In this document: positions 1-10,500 of the stretch, one piece after another
Layout: each line of letters opens with the position of its first letter
Numbering within the stretch: position 1 is the first letter of the stretch
Origin: JAUYQR01 sp050632395
GTDB lineage: Bacteria; Pseudomonadota; Alphaproteobacteria; Rhodobacterales; Rhodobacteraceae
Assembly (NCBI RefSeq): GCF_050632395.1
Contig: NZ_CP192600.1
Coordinates: forward strand, 124,001-188,000
Length of the DNA: 64,000 nucleotides
Direction of reading: 5' to 3'
Made by a program: the position numbers and the translations under genes
The notes under the pieces: generated by a model
Told to the model about the DNA's origin: nothing
Seen by the model: only the letters and a program-made list of their open reading frames with translations
Databases searched by the model: none

Positions 1-636
1 CAGTTGCCGCATCAGCTGTGACTTGGTGTAATGGCTGATCGCCACCACGAACTCGGCGCTACCGCATTTGCGCGGCAGCGACATCGCGAGGACGTTGTCG
101 AATTCGTCTGCGCCGTGGACGGTAAAGCTGTATGGCGGCCCGTCCAGAAGATGCACAAGATGGGCAACATCGGCAGAGTTGGTGCCGAAATGCGCATGCA
201 GATGATCGATGCCGTCCGCCTCGAACCACAGGCGAAGCTGGCAGGCGTGGGCGAACCAGACAATGTGGTAAGGCAGCGGCCGAATGGACTTGCGCGACAT
301 GGCTAACGCCGCGCGCAAGGCACGGAATGTCGGCAACGGGCGTTTGACGGCGTTGACCAGCACCGCCTTGACCAGCGGCAGAAGGCCATTCTTCAGCACA
401 TGCCGGGTGCGGCGACCTTCGTCGATGTCGACAGGGTCTACGACATCGGCGTCCCAGCCGCGAATCGCGAAGCGACGGATGTCGAAGCCTTGTCGTTCCA
501 AAGCGAGGATTTCGCGGCGAATGAAGGTGTGGCTAACCTTGGGGTACTGGTTCACGAGGTAGGCAACGGTCGGTTTCGCACCGGCCGGCCGCCCATTGTC
601 ATTCGCATTCAATTCGTCGCCCTGCAAATCCGTCAC
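1..636 (-). CDS. GT4-type glycosyltransferase, N-terminal part (runs off the left edge)
   Basis: This is the first 212 codons of a minus-strand gene whose 3' end lies outside the window. The reading frame gives an N-terminal GT-B Rossmann start with the motif YLVNQYPKVSHTFIRREI, followed by HAHFGTNSADVAHLV and a TVHGADEFD segment. These are typical of the WcaL/AmsK/ExoL-like GT4 enzymes that transfer sugars from nucleotide sugars to lipid-linked exopolysaccharide intermediates at the cytoplasmic face of the inner membrane. No ATG fits. The frame opens after a TGA, and the GTG at 636 is the first plausible start; a TTG 24 bases further in is the alternative. It points the same way as the kinase/Wzz/ATPase genes and is probably part of the same polysaccharide locus. 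Acceptor and donor sugars cannot be read from the fragment. Confidence 0.82.
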   Translation of the reverse strand, partial: MTDLQGDELNANDNGRPAGAKPTVAYLVNQYPKVSHTFIRREILALERQGFDIRRFAIRGWDADVVDPVDIDEGRRTRHVLKNGLLPLVKAVLVNAVKRPLPTFRALRAALAMSRKSIRPLPYHIVWFAHACQLRLWFEADGIDHLHAHFGTNSADVAHLVHLLDGPPYSFTVHGADEFDNVLAMSLPRKCGSAEFVVAISHYTKSQLMRQL

Positions 637-740
637 CCCAAAAACTCACATCACGATCAGGTGCATCCAGACGGTGACCGGCAACAAATTCTTCTGTCAC
701 CTCGCCAAGGCGGCAACCCGCCCCAGACGCGCGGGCTTGG

Positions 741-1547
741 TCAGGTGTCGCCATAACCGTAGCTTTCGGTCGGCTCCATATACCGGCACTTGTTGAGTAC
801 GACGCCCAGCACCTGGGTATGGGCGGCCAGATCCTTGCCGCAGCGGTCGATCTCGGACACGGTGCTTGCCTCGGCCTCGGTGACCATCAGGGCGCAATCG
901 ACCTGATCAAGGAAAGCGATGGTATCATCCCCCACAACCATTGGCGGCAGGTCGAAAAGCATCACGTTCGGCTGCAACCGCTCTTCCAGCGCATCGACGG
1001 TTTCGGCAGCGCGGTCGGACGACAATAGCTCGGCCGGGCTGGCAACGGGAATGGAATTCAGACCAAGCGCGAGGTTCGAGCGCCAGCGGAACAGTTGCGC
1101 TTCGGGGGCCTCGCTGCCGTCGAGCACACCGGCGAAGTTGCAGGTGCGGTCGATGCCAAGGGTGCGCTGCATGGCGGGGCGGCGCAGGTCAAGTTCCAGG
1201 ACCACGACCTTAAGATCAGGCTGGCGGGCGAGGCTGAGCGCAAGATTGAGGGTCAGCGTGGTCTTGCCGCAGCTGCTGCCGGGCGAGGTGATGGCAACCC
1301 GCGTCCAGTTGTGTTCGCGCAACTGGTGCATGAGGTTGGTCCGCATCACGTCGAACACGGCGGCCTGCGGGCCGGACTGGTGCGCGACGATGCGGCCGCG
1401 TTCCAGCCGGGTTTCGTCGAACTGAAGTTCGGTCAGGGTTGACCACATGTCCTTTGGCGGCTTGACCGGAGCTTGCGGTTTCGGCGCGGCTGCAACGGCG
1501 CCACGCGCAGCGCGCGCCTTGGCGATGGCGGATTGAATGCGTTCCAT
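741..1547 (-). CDS. BY-kinase-like polysaccharide co-polymerase ATPase (CpsD/CapB type)
   Basis: This is a 268-residue P-loop ATPase of the bacterial tyrosine kinase family, which works with a Wzz-type membrane protein to control polysaccharide chain length and export. A Walker A is seen at residues 88-97 (SPGSSCGKTT, Lys95), a Walker A' at about 113-124 (VVVLELDLRRP) and a Walker B at about 194-200 (NVMLFDL). The C-terminus has only three close tyrosines (YMEPTESYGYGD), a weak version of the usual autophosphorylated tyrosine cluster. It lies 6 bases downstream of the Wzz gene on the same strand, as expected for a split Wzc (membrane part and kinase part encoded separately). The first 50 residues are Ala/Pro-rich and probably a linker. 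An exosortase-associated autokinase is an equally good family name, but no exosortase is visible in this window. Confidence 0.87.
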   Translation of the reverse strand: MERIQSAIAKARAARGAVAAAPKPQAPVKPPKDMWSTLTELQFDETRLERGRIVAHQSGPQAAVFDVMRTNLMHQLREHNWTRVAITSPGSSCGKTTLTLNLALSLARQPDLKVVVLELDLRRPAMQRTLGIDRTCNFAGVLDGSEAPEAQLFRWRSNLALGLNSIPVASPAELLSSDRAAETVDALEERLQPNVMLFDLPPMVVGDDTIAFLDQVDCALMVTEAEASTVSEIDRCGKDLAAHTQVLGVVLNKCRYMEPTESYGYGDT

Positions 1548-1553
1548 GACGGC

Positions 1554-3113
1554 CTACCCCGAGATTTCTGGCGTTGCGACACTGACTTCCGGCCCAAGCC
1601 CGACAGCTTCGGCGATTGCCGAGGCCAACGTGTCAAGCGGCATGACTGTGACGTGCAACAGGTAAAGCGCCACGGGCACGAAAAGTGCGACGGCAGCGAT
1701 CAGGTTGCGGCGCGCGGCGCGGCGCTGGCGCAACTCGTCAGCGGTGGCCATGTAGGGGATCGTGCCGAACGGCGTTATCCCCAGCGATTTCACCATTTCG
1801 GCCGGGCGGCGCACGGTGCGGTTCAGAAGTTCCAAGAGCATGACGAGACCCAGCGACAACAGCATGCCGGCGCCAAAGCCCGCTGCCGAGATCAGCTTGC
1901 GGTTGGGTTCGGCCCGGATCGTCGGCGGCACGGCAAGTTCGATCACCGTGATGCGCTGACCGCGGGAGGTGACCTCGATCCGGTCGCCCATCCGCGCTTC
2001 GGCAAGGCTTGCGACAGCCTGGTCGTATTGCACCTGGGTATTCTGGTAAGCGCCTTGCAGTTCGCCCAGCATGATCGAGTTGCTGGGGGTCTTTTCGATC
2101 GAGGCGCGCAGACTCTCCAGTTCGGTTTCGATTTCCTGCTTCTGTTCGACAAGGAATTTTATCTGGCCGTCGATATCGGCCATCTGCAGGTCGTACGAGG
2201 TCATCGCGCCTTCGCCGGCGACGCCAAGCTGTTCCTTGACCGCTTCTTCAAGGGCGTCGACCTGTAGTTGCAGGGCTTTAACCCGAGGATTTTCAGGAGA
2301 CAGCACGACAACCGCCGACGCCAGTTCCTGACGCAGGGTTTCCAGTTGTGTCTGCTCGGGTGTCAGCACGCCGACCGAAGCCGCCAGCCGACCGGTGCGG
2401 TCATAAAGATCGACAAGACTTTGCCGCCGGTCGCGCAGGCCGGCAAGTTCGCGCTCGACCAACGTAAGGCGTTCCTGCTGTGCTTCCTGACGGCCGCGAC
2501 GGTAGGCGAGGCTTTCCGGCAGGGCGTCGCGGTTCGCTTCCTCGAATTCGAGTATCTTGGAGTTCTGCACTGCAAGTTCGTCGGTCAGACGCTTTACTTC
2601 CTGTTGGAAGAAATCGAGCGTGCTACCCGAGGCGGCGGTCCTGAGCTCTACGCTTTGTTGGAGAATCTGGTCGACGAGCGCGTTCGTCACATCGGCCGAA
2701 AGGACGGGATCACCCGCATCGAAGGATACAGTCACCACACCGGTATTGCCCATGAGCGGTGGCATGTAGATCGAGATGCGCAGGATCATCTGCTCCACGA
2801 TCATGTCTTCTGTGATGTTCGGAACGTCGTCGAACACCTTGAACTTGGAGGCGAGTTCCAAAAGATTCGCCCGCGTCAGCAGGCGTTGCTGCACTGAAAG
2901 CAGCGCCTCGTCGGCGGTCGAGCGCACGGTGGAGGCGGCAAGCTCGTCCGGGATCTGGCCGTTCTCGTACAACAGGCGCGCCTCGGCCCGGTAGGTTTCG
3001 GGAATCGAGAACGCTAGGTAGACCCCCGCGATGGTGGTCAGGATCAGGATGGCAAGAATGTAAGGCAGCCGACGAAACAGCATAGCCATGTAAAATCGCA
3101 GATCAAACGTCAT
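1554..3113 (-). CDS. Wzz/GNVR family polysaccharide chain-length determinant
   Basis: A 519-residue inner-membrane protein. One membrane segment is near residues 17-36, a long charged coiled-coil periplasmic region runs from about 60 to 400, a second membrane segment lies at about 407-430 and a third hydrophobic stretch at about 470-488. This is the GumC/Wzc-N layout that sets the length of polymerised polysaccharide and recruits the cytoplasmic kinase. The third hydrophobic stretch after the usual two is characteristic of the exosortase-associated subgroup of Wzz proteins. That subgroup label is from family knowledge, not proof. The gene begins 2 bases after the stop of the upstream ATPase gene and is followed 6 bases on by the kinase gene, so the three are certainly co-transcribed. 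Confidence 0.88.
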   Translation of the reverse strand: MTFDLRFYMAMLFRRLPYILAILILTTIAGVYLAFSIPETYRAEARLLYENGQIPDELAASTVRSTADEALLSVQQRLLTRANLLELASKFKVFDDVPNITEDMIVEQMILRISIYMPPLMGNTGVVTVSFDAGDPVLSADVTNALVDQILQQSVELRTAASGSTLDFFQQEVKRLTDELAVQNSKILEFEEANRDALPESLAYRRGRQEAQQERLTLVERELAGLRDRRQSLVDLYDRTGRLAASVGVLTPEQTQLETLRQELASAVVVLSPENPRVKALQLQVDALEEAVKEQLGVAGEGAMTSYDLQMADIDGQIKFLVEQKQEIETELESLRASIEKTPSNSIMLGELQGAYQNTQVQYDQAVASLAEARMGDRIEVTSRGQRITVIELAVPPTIRAEPNRKLISAAGFGAGMLLSLGLVMLLELLNRTVRRPAEMVKSLGITPFGTIPYMATADELRQRRAARRNLIAAVALFVPVALYLLHVTVMPLDTLASAIAEAVGLGPEVSVATPEISG

Positions 3114-3115
3114 AG

Positions 3116-4138
3116 TTACAAATCACCTTTGATACCGGGCACATTTACCGCAAAAAATACGCCATCGTCCAGAACCTGCTGGACAGTTTCGACTCCGACC
3201 AGCTTGCGGCCCTTGGTGAAGGCGTAAACCAGTGACAGGTCGCACAGTTGGTTGACAAGCCGCGGGACGCCACCTGTCTTGTCGTAGACGAGATTAACCG
3301 CATCTTCGGAAAACACGCGGCGCGAGCGCCCAGCGACCTTCATGCGATGGGCCACGTAGGAATGCACCGTGGCCCGATCCATCGCGGTCAGGTGGAAGTT
3401 CGACGCCACGCGCTGCGCGAACTGGCGCATGTTCGGCTGGGTCACGATGTCGCGCAGTTCGGGCTGCCCGACCAGCACCAGTTGCAGCAGTTCGTCCTTG
3501 CCGGAGTTGATGTTGGTGAACATGCGCAATTCCTCCAGCGCCTCGCGGCTGAGGTTCTGCGCCTCGTCAAAGATCAGGACGACGCGCCTGCCTTCGGCAT
3601 ATTCGTTGATCAGGAACGCTTGGAACCGCGAGAACAGGTCGACATAGCTGTCTTCAAGCCCAGCGGGCTGATCGAGCGACATGAGCACCCAGCGCAGCAA
3701 TTCGGCCCGCGATCCGTTCGGGTTGGAGATCAGACCAACCTTCACCTCTGGACCCAGCGAGTTCAGCAGGTGCAACAGAAGCGTGGTCTTGCCCGCACCG
3801 ACATCGCCGGTAATCAGGGTGATCGGCGAATGGGTCATCACGCCGTATTCAAGCATGGCGTAGGCCCGCTTGTGCGCGGGCGGCCAGAACAGGAAATCGG
3901 GGTCGGGCGCCAAGGCGAAGGGGCGGGTGAAGAGGCCGAAATGTTCGGTGTAAAGATCGGGCGACGCAGCCGGGCGCAGTTCGACCGGCTTTGGTCGCGG
4001 AAGGCTCTCGACGCGGGGCGCAGGAGCGGGCGGGGGCGTGGCCGTGGTCGATGGCCGAGTCGGCAGTTGGCCGGTCTCTTCCAGTTGAGCCTGGCGGCTC
4101 AGCCTGCGGCCAATCCGCCGCATCCGATCCTTCATCAT
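3116..4138 (-). CDS. ExeA/GspA-like AAA ATPase of a polysaccharide locus
   Basis: A 340-residue AAA ATPase. After a Pro-rich basic N-terminal tail (residues 1-60) comes the family start HFGLFTRPFALAPDPDF. It is followed by Walker A GDVGAGKTT (111-119), Walker B VVLIFDEAQNL (Asp191-Glu192) and a sensor-like GGVPRLVNQLCDLSL near the C-terminus. Such ExeA-type ATPases are standard partners of Wzz and tyrosine kinase genes in exosortase/PEP-CTERM-type exopolysaccharide loci, where they are thought to energise assembly or export. It is the first gene of the minus-strand operon and faces the PKS gene across a 437-bp spacer. A secretion-system ExeA proper is less likely, because no type II secretion gene is nearby. 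Confidence 0.85.
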   Translation of the reverse strand: MMKDRMRRIGRRLSRQAQLEETGQLPTRPSTTATPPPAPAPRVESLPRPKPVELRPAASPDLYTEHFGLFTRPFALAPDPDFLFWPPAHKRAYAMLEYGVMTHSPITLITGDVGAGKTTLLLHLLNSLGPEVKVGLISNPNGSRAELLRWVLMSLDQPAGLEDSYVDLFSRFQAFLINEYAEGRRVVLIFDEAQNLSREALEELRMFTNINSGKDELLQLVLVGQPELRDIVTQPNMRQFAQRVASNFHLTAMDRATVHSYVAHRMKVAGRSRRVFSEDAVNLVYDKTGGVPRLVNQLCDLSLVYAFTKGRKLVGVETVQQVLDDGVFFAVNVPGIKGDL

Positions 4139-4575
4139 GGTCTCACCTGCAAGTCTCGATGCCTCCGCCGCGTCCTGAGTCCCTGCGTATCTACGCGAAC
4201 TCTTCAGGCAAAGCGATGTCGCTCGAGTATTGATGCCATCTCGTCAACAAACCTTAACTTATGCAAGGATGCGAACGCATACAGGGAAAATGAAGCGGAT
4301 TTGACCCTCGGCTGATGCGTCTTTCGGAGGAATGGTTTACGCTGAGGGCGAGGTTTTTTATACTCGCGAATCGTTCATGGTCAGCCAAATTTCAGAGTGC
4401 GTCGTATTGTCAGACACCGTTTTGCAGCCCCCGCAGCCCCATTCAGCTTATGGCAGGCAACGACCGTCGGAGCCGTGTTTGGATTCTCGGCGATCAGGGC
4501 TTCATCGACCTCGTCATCCAGCGCAGATGTCACGCTTCCGTGCAGCCACGTACCTAACGGACTGAAAGAATTGTT
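4139..4575. other. Divergent spacer between the export operon and the PKS-NRPS operon
   Basis: This 437-bp gap holds no convincing gene; small open frames here have no recognisable start or codon bias. It is noticeably less GC-rich than its surroundings (for example the T-run and TATACT near 4355-4364) and must hold promoters in both directions. One sigma70-like promoter for the plus strand is listed separately. A clear promoter for the minus-strand operon was not found. Confidence 0.6.
4336..4364 (+). promoter_or_regulatory. Candidate sigma70 promoter for the PKS-NRPS operon
   Basis: A -35 TTTACG at 4336-4341 and a -10 TATACT at 4359-4364 are separated by exactly 17 bases. If used, the transcript would start near 4371 and carry a leader of about 205 bases before the PKS start codon, long enough for post-transcriptional control. 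The match is by eye only. Confidence 0.4.
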
Positions 4576-7500
4576 ATGAACGATCATCCGAAGTTTGACG
4601 TGGACACCGCCATCGAGGCCGGACCGGGCGACATTGCCATCGTTGGCATGGCCGCACACCTGCCCGGCGCGCCCGACATTGCGACCTATTGGGATAACCT
4701 GCGCGAGGGCCGGTCTGCAGTTCGTCGGCTGACGGACGATGAACTTGCCAGCTCGGGTGAAAGTGCTGCGCTGCTGCGCAATCCGGCCTATGTGCCGTTT
4801 GCAGCCCCGCTGGATGGTTTTGACCGCTTCGATGCCGAATTCTTCGGGTTTTCCCCGAAGGAAGCCGCGATCCTTGACCCGCAGCATCGCCAATTCCTGG
4901 AAGTGGCGTGGGAGGCGCTGGAAAACGCGGGCCACCCGCCAGAGGCGTTCAAGGGTGCGGTGGGCGTGTTCGCGGGCTGCGGCATGGGCAGCTATTTCTA
5001 TTTCAACATCTGCTCGAACCCGGCGCTGGTGGACAGCACGGGGATGTTCCTGTTGCGCCACACCGGCAACGACAAGGATTTCCTTTCCACCCGGGTGAGC
5101 CATGTGTTCGACCTGAAGGGGCCGAGCCTGAACTTGCAGACTGCCTGCTCCACCTCGCTTGTGGCCGTGCATTATGCCGCGCAGGCGCTGATCAACGGCG
5201 AATGCGACATGGCGCTGGCGGGCGGCGTGACCATCGAACTGCCGCAGAACCGGGGCTACATCTACAAGGAGGGCGAGGTCCTTTCGCCCGACGGCGTGTG
5301 CCACGCCTTCGACCATCGCGCGCAGGGCACGGTGTTCGGGTCGGGCGCGGGGGCGGTGGTGCTGCGCCGTCTGGAGGATGCGCTGGCCGATGGCGACCAT
5401 ATCTGGGCGGTGATCAAGGGATCGGCGGTCAACAACGACGGCGCGGCGAAGGCGGGCTATCTGGCACCGTCGGTCGAGGGTCAATCCGCCTGCATCGCAA
5501 CCGCGATGGCCGTGGCAGGCACACCTGCCGACACGGTCGATTACATCGAATGTCATGGGACGGGCACCTATCTTGGCGACCCGATCGAGGTTGCCGCCCT
5601 GACCGAAGCGTTCCGCCGCACCACGTCGCTGACCGGATTTGCGCGCATCGGGAGCGTCAAGACCAACATCGGCCATCTGGATACCGCTGCCGGGGTTGCC
5701 AGCCTGATCAAGGCGACGCTGGCGCTGCATCACAAGGAGATGCCGCCGAGCCTGAATTTCGAGGCGCCGAATCCCGCAATCGATTTTGCGAACAGCCCGT
5801 TCCGGGTGAACGATACGCTGACCGCATGGCCCCGGCGGGCGACGCCGCGCCGGGCCGGGATCAACTCGCTTGGCGTGGGCGGGACCAACGCGCATGTCGT
5901 GCTGGAGGAGGCTCCTGCGGTTGGGCAGGCAGTCGAGGCCGACTGGCCGTTCCAGTTGCTGACACTGTCAGCGCGCAGTGCCTCGGCGCTGGGGGAAGCA
6001 TCGTCGCGGCTTGCAGCGCATCTGCGCGCGCATCCTGAGCAGCCGTTGGCCGACGTCGCCTTCACGCTGAAGGAAGGCCGTCGCGCGTTCGAGCATCGCC
6101 GTGTGCTGGTGGCGGCAAGTCACGAAGAAGCGGCCGCCATGCTGGAGGCGGGCGATCCCCGGCGGGTGTTCACCCAGCGCCGCGTCGGCGATGCGCCGCA
6201 GATCGTGTTCATGTTCCCCGGGGGGGGCGCGCAATACCCCAACATGGCGCGCGACCTTTACGAGACGGAGCCGGTCTTTGCCGAATGGATGGATCGTGGC
6301 CTCGCTGCGCTTGATGCGCTGGGCGATGCCGACATCCGGCCGCTGTGGCTGCCAGAACCGGGGGCCGAGGCTGCGGCCGCCGAACGCCTGCGCCGCCCAT
6401 CGCTGCAACTGCCGCTGATCCTGATCGTCGAGATTGCTCTGGCCAAGCTTTGGGAAAGCTGGGGGGTCACGCCGTCTGTCCTGATTGGTCACAGCATGGG
6501 CGAAAACGCCGCCGCCTGCGTGGCGGGCGTGATGAGTCTGGAAGAGGTGGTCGGCCTCGTCCACCTGCGCGGCAAGCTTTTTGACACTGTGCCTGCGGGC
6601 GGGATGCTTTCGGTGCCGCTGTCGGAAGTGGCGCTTGCGCCCTACTTGAGCGATCTTGATATCGCCTCGGTCAACGCGCCCGAGCTGACAGTTGTTTCCG
6701 GACCGGACGCGGGGCTTCTGGCACTTGCTGACCGGCTGCGCGCCGACGGCATTGAATCAAGCCGCATCGCCATCGACATTGCGGCGCATTCGAGGATGCT
6801 TGAGCCGATCCTCGCGGAGTTCCGGGCGCATCTGGCGAAGATGCGGCTGTCGCCGCCCCGCATTCCGATCATCTCCAACCGCTCGGGCCAGCCGCTGACT
6901 GATGCCGAGGCGACCAGCCCGGATTACTGGGTCGCGCATCTGCGCGGCACGGTGCGCTTTGCGCAGGGCATGGCGACACTGCGGCAGAACCCCGACCGGG
7001 TGTATCTGGAGGTTGGGCCGGGCCGTGCGCTGGCGACCCTGTCGCAAGCCAATGGCGTGATGGGCGGCCAGCCGGTGCCCGCGAGCCTGCGCCACCCCGA
7101 CGATACCACGTCGGACGACCGCCATTTCATCGCTACGCTTGGCCGTCTTTGGGCCTGCGGTGCCAACCCCGATTTTACGCAGCTTTGGGGCGATGCCCCG
7201 CGCCGCCGCGTGCCGCTGCCGACCTATCCGTTCCAGCGGTCGCGTTATTTCATCGAACCGGGCAAGCCCGCTCTGACGGTTACCGAGGACAGCCTTGCCA
7301 AACGCCACGATGCCGTGGCCGATTTTGGCTATCGGTTGGCATGGCGTGTGGCACCTTCGGATTGCCCTGTGGATGTCGAAACCGAGCTGGGCGCGCCGAA
7401 CACGTGGCTGATGTTCGCTGACGAGGTGGGGCTGGCTCGCGCCGCTGCCCAGCGCCTGCGCGACGGGGGCCACAGGGTTGTCACCGTGCATGCGGGCGAT

Positions 7501-10500
7501 GCGTTTGCCCGCACGGGTGAGGATACCTATACACTGGCGCCCGAACATGGGCGGGAAGGCTATGATGCACTTTTTGCTGATCTTGCGCTGCGCGACCTGA
7601 CGCCGGCGCGAATCGGGCATTTCTGGCTGGTGACCACGGCAGAAACCTTCCGCCCGGGCTCCAGTTTCTTCCATCGCAACCTTGAACAGGGGTTCTGGAG
7701 CCTGTTCTTCCTTGGTCAGGCGCTGGGCGAGGCGGGGATGAAGCCGATGCCTCACCTGACTGTGGTGACGTCAGACGCGGCGCAGGTGCGGTCGGAACGG
7801 CTTGCCAACCCTGAAAAGGCCGCCGTTGCCGGACCTGTACGGGTGATGCCGCGCGAGTTGCCGGGGCTGACGGCTGCGCAACTGGACGTGAGCCTGCCGG
7901 AGGGCCGTCGTGCGACGATCCCGGCCGAGACGGTTTCGCTGGTGCTGGAGGAGTTGCTGGCAGCGCCTGGCAACACCTTTGCCGCGCTGCGGGGCAGTCG
8001 TCGCTTTGAACAACGGCTTGCGCCTGCGCCGCTGCCTGCCCCAGCAGAGGTTCCGCAAGGCTCGGTCTGGGTGATTACGGGCGGTTTCGGTGGCATCGGC
8101 GTGACCGTTGCCGAACGGCTGATGCGGGACCACGGGGCGCGGGTCGCCCTGATTGGCCGCAGCTTGCCTGCGCCCGGCAGTGTGCGGGCCGGGGTGATTG
8201 CGCGGCTGGAGCGGTTGGGTCAGGTGCTGCCGCTGGCCGCCGATGTCTGCAACCCCGAGGACATGCGCACCGCGCTTGACCGGGTGCGCGCCACGCTTGG
8301 CCGGATTCATGGTGTCGTGCACGCCGCAGGCGCAGTCGACGATGCGCCGCTTCTGGGCAAGGACCCCGGCGCTGCCGAGGCGGTGCTGTCGGCCAAGGTG
8401 CACGGCACCAAACTGCTGGACCAGCTTTTGCCAGATGGCAGCATTGATCGGCTGGTGTTGTTTTCGTCGACCTCGACCGTCACCTCACCTGCTGGTCAGG
8501 CCGACTATGTGGCCGCCAATGAGTATCTCAATGCCTTTGCCCGGTCGCGTGCGGGGGGCAAGACCAAGGTTGTCGCGGTGAACTGGGGGATCTGGTCGGG
8601 CATCGGGATGGCCGCAGATGCCGACGCCCGCCGTCAGGGCAAGGATGCTGGGGCTGCCCCGCTGCCCGGGATGCTGGTGCTGGAGCGGATGACCAAGGCC
8701 GACGATGGCTATCACTTCGAAGCCACGCTGTCGGCCAGCCAATGGGTCATGGATGACCACCGTCTGAAGGATGGCACCGCTGTCCTGCCGGGTGCCGCTT
8801 GGCCTGAGATTGTGTCCGAGGCGATGTCGGCGATCGGCGCGTCGGCGGGCTTTACCCTGACCGACCTTACGGTGTTCCGCCCGCTTCGGCTAGAAGCGGA
8901 CATGCCGCGCGATCTGCGTGTCAGCGTCAGCAAGGGCCGCGACGGTGCCTACCGGATGCAGGCGCGTGCCCGGGAAACCGCTGGCTGGGTCTTGACTGCC
9001 GAGGCGGGGATTTCGCCGCTTGCCACGCCGACCGGACTTGTCGATCTGGCCGCCATCACCGCCCGCTGCACCACGCGCGCCAGCGCGCAGGGCGGCGTCG
9101 CGCTGCCGTCGGCGCAGGAGGACCGGCTTGCCTTCGGTCCGCGCTGGCAGGTGTTGCGGGCGACCGCGATCGGCCAGAACGAAGGCATCGCCACGCTGGC
9201 CCTGCCCGCGCAGGCCACCGCCGATGCCGACAGCTGCGCCATCCATCCCGCGCTTTTCGACATTGGCACCGGCTGGGGGCTGGCGTTGTTGCCGCCCGCC
9301 CCGCTGGGCGCGATCTGGGTGCCGGTCACACTGGGCACGGTGCGCAGCCATGCGCCGCTACCAGCGGAGATCCGCAGCTGGGCGCGGCTGGCCGGTGCGC
9401 CCGGTGCCGATGTTGCCAGCTTTGACGTCACGCTGACCGACCCCGCCGGTCGGGTGCTGATCGAGGTTGAAGGCATCACCTTCCGCTCGGTTTCTGCCGA
9501 AGAGGTTCTGGCCCGTCCGGCACCGCCCGCGCCGCGCGAAGTGCTTGCGGATGACGCGCGCCGGTCGCTTTCTCCGGCCGAGGAACGTCTGGTGCAGGCG
9601 CTCGCCGATGGCATCCGCCCGGCAGAAGGAGCAGAAGCTTTTGTTAGGGCACTGGCGTTTGATGCGCCGCAGGTGCTGGTCTCGTCGCTCGATCTTGCAG
9701 CGCTTGTGCGGCAGAACAACGCCGTTCAGGCGGACGCTGCCGAAGGGCCGGGCTTTGCGCGCCCTGAGCTGGAAAACGACTATCTCGCGCCGCGCACCGA
9801 GGTGGAGCGCGTGCTGGCCGGTTTCTGGGCCGATCTCTTGGGTGTGGCACAGGTGGGGGTCGAAGATGACTTCTTCGCGCTTGGCGGCCATTCGCTGATC
9901 GCGGTGCGGCTGTTTGCGATGATCCGCCGGCAGTGGAAGATAGATTTCCCGATCTCTGTGCTGTTCGAGGCGCCGACCATCGCGCGCTGCGCCAAGCTGA
10001 TCGCGGATCGGATCGGGCCTGAGGAAACCAGCGCCGACCCGGCCACCAAGGCAGATCCGGCGGGGCCAAGCTTTACCCACCTTGTCGCCATGCATGGCGG
10101 CGAGGGTGGGCCGAAAACGCCGTTCTTCCTTGTGGCAGGCATGTTCGGCAACGTCTTGAACCTGCGCCACCTTGCGCATCTGATCGGGACGGACAGGCCT
10201 TTCTACGGGCTGCAGGCGCGGGGGCTGTTCGGGGATGCCGCTCCGCACACGACGATCGAGGAAGCCGCCGCCGACTGCCTTGCCGAAATCCGGCAGGTGC
10301 AACCGAACGGGCCCTATCTGCTTGGTGGTTTTTCGGGCGGGGGGATCACGGCGTGGGATATTTCGCGCCAGTTGCGCGCTGCAGGCGAGGAAGTGGCGCT
10401 GCTTGTGCTGCTGGACACACCGCTGCCGGTGCGCCCCGTCCCCAGCGCCATCGACCGTGCCTTGATGAAGCTGACCGAATTGCGCCGCGGGGGGCCACAG

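Noticed and set aside
4235..4265. CtrA-like TTAA half-site in the divergent spacer
   Set aside because: Only one TTAA half is present at the expected spacing; the second is a mismatch, so no claim is made.
3248..4315. Plus-strand open frame of 355 codons opposite the AAA ATPase
   Set aside because: No family similarity; the opposite strand has Walker A and B motifs in order.
4381..5895. Minus-strand open frame of 504 codons opposite the start of the PKS
   Set aside because: Arg/His-rich translation with no family motif; the plus strand carries a textbook ketosynthase there. High-GC shadow.
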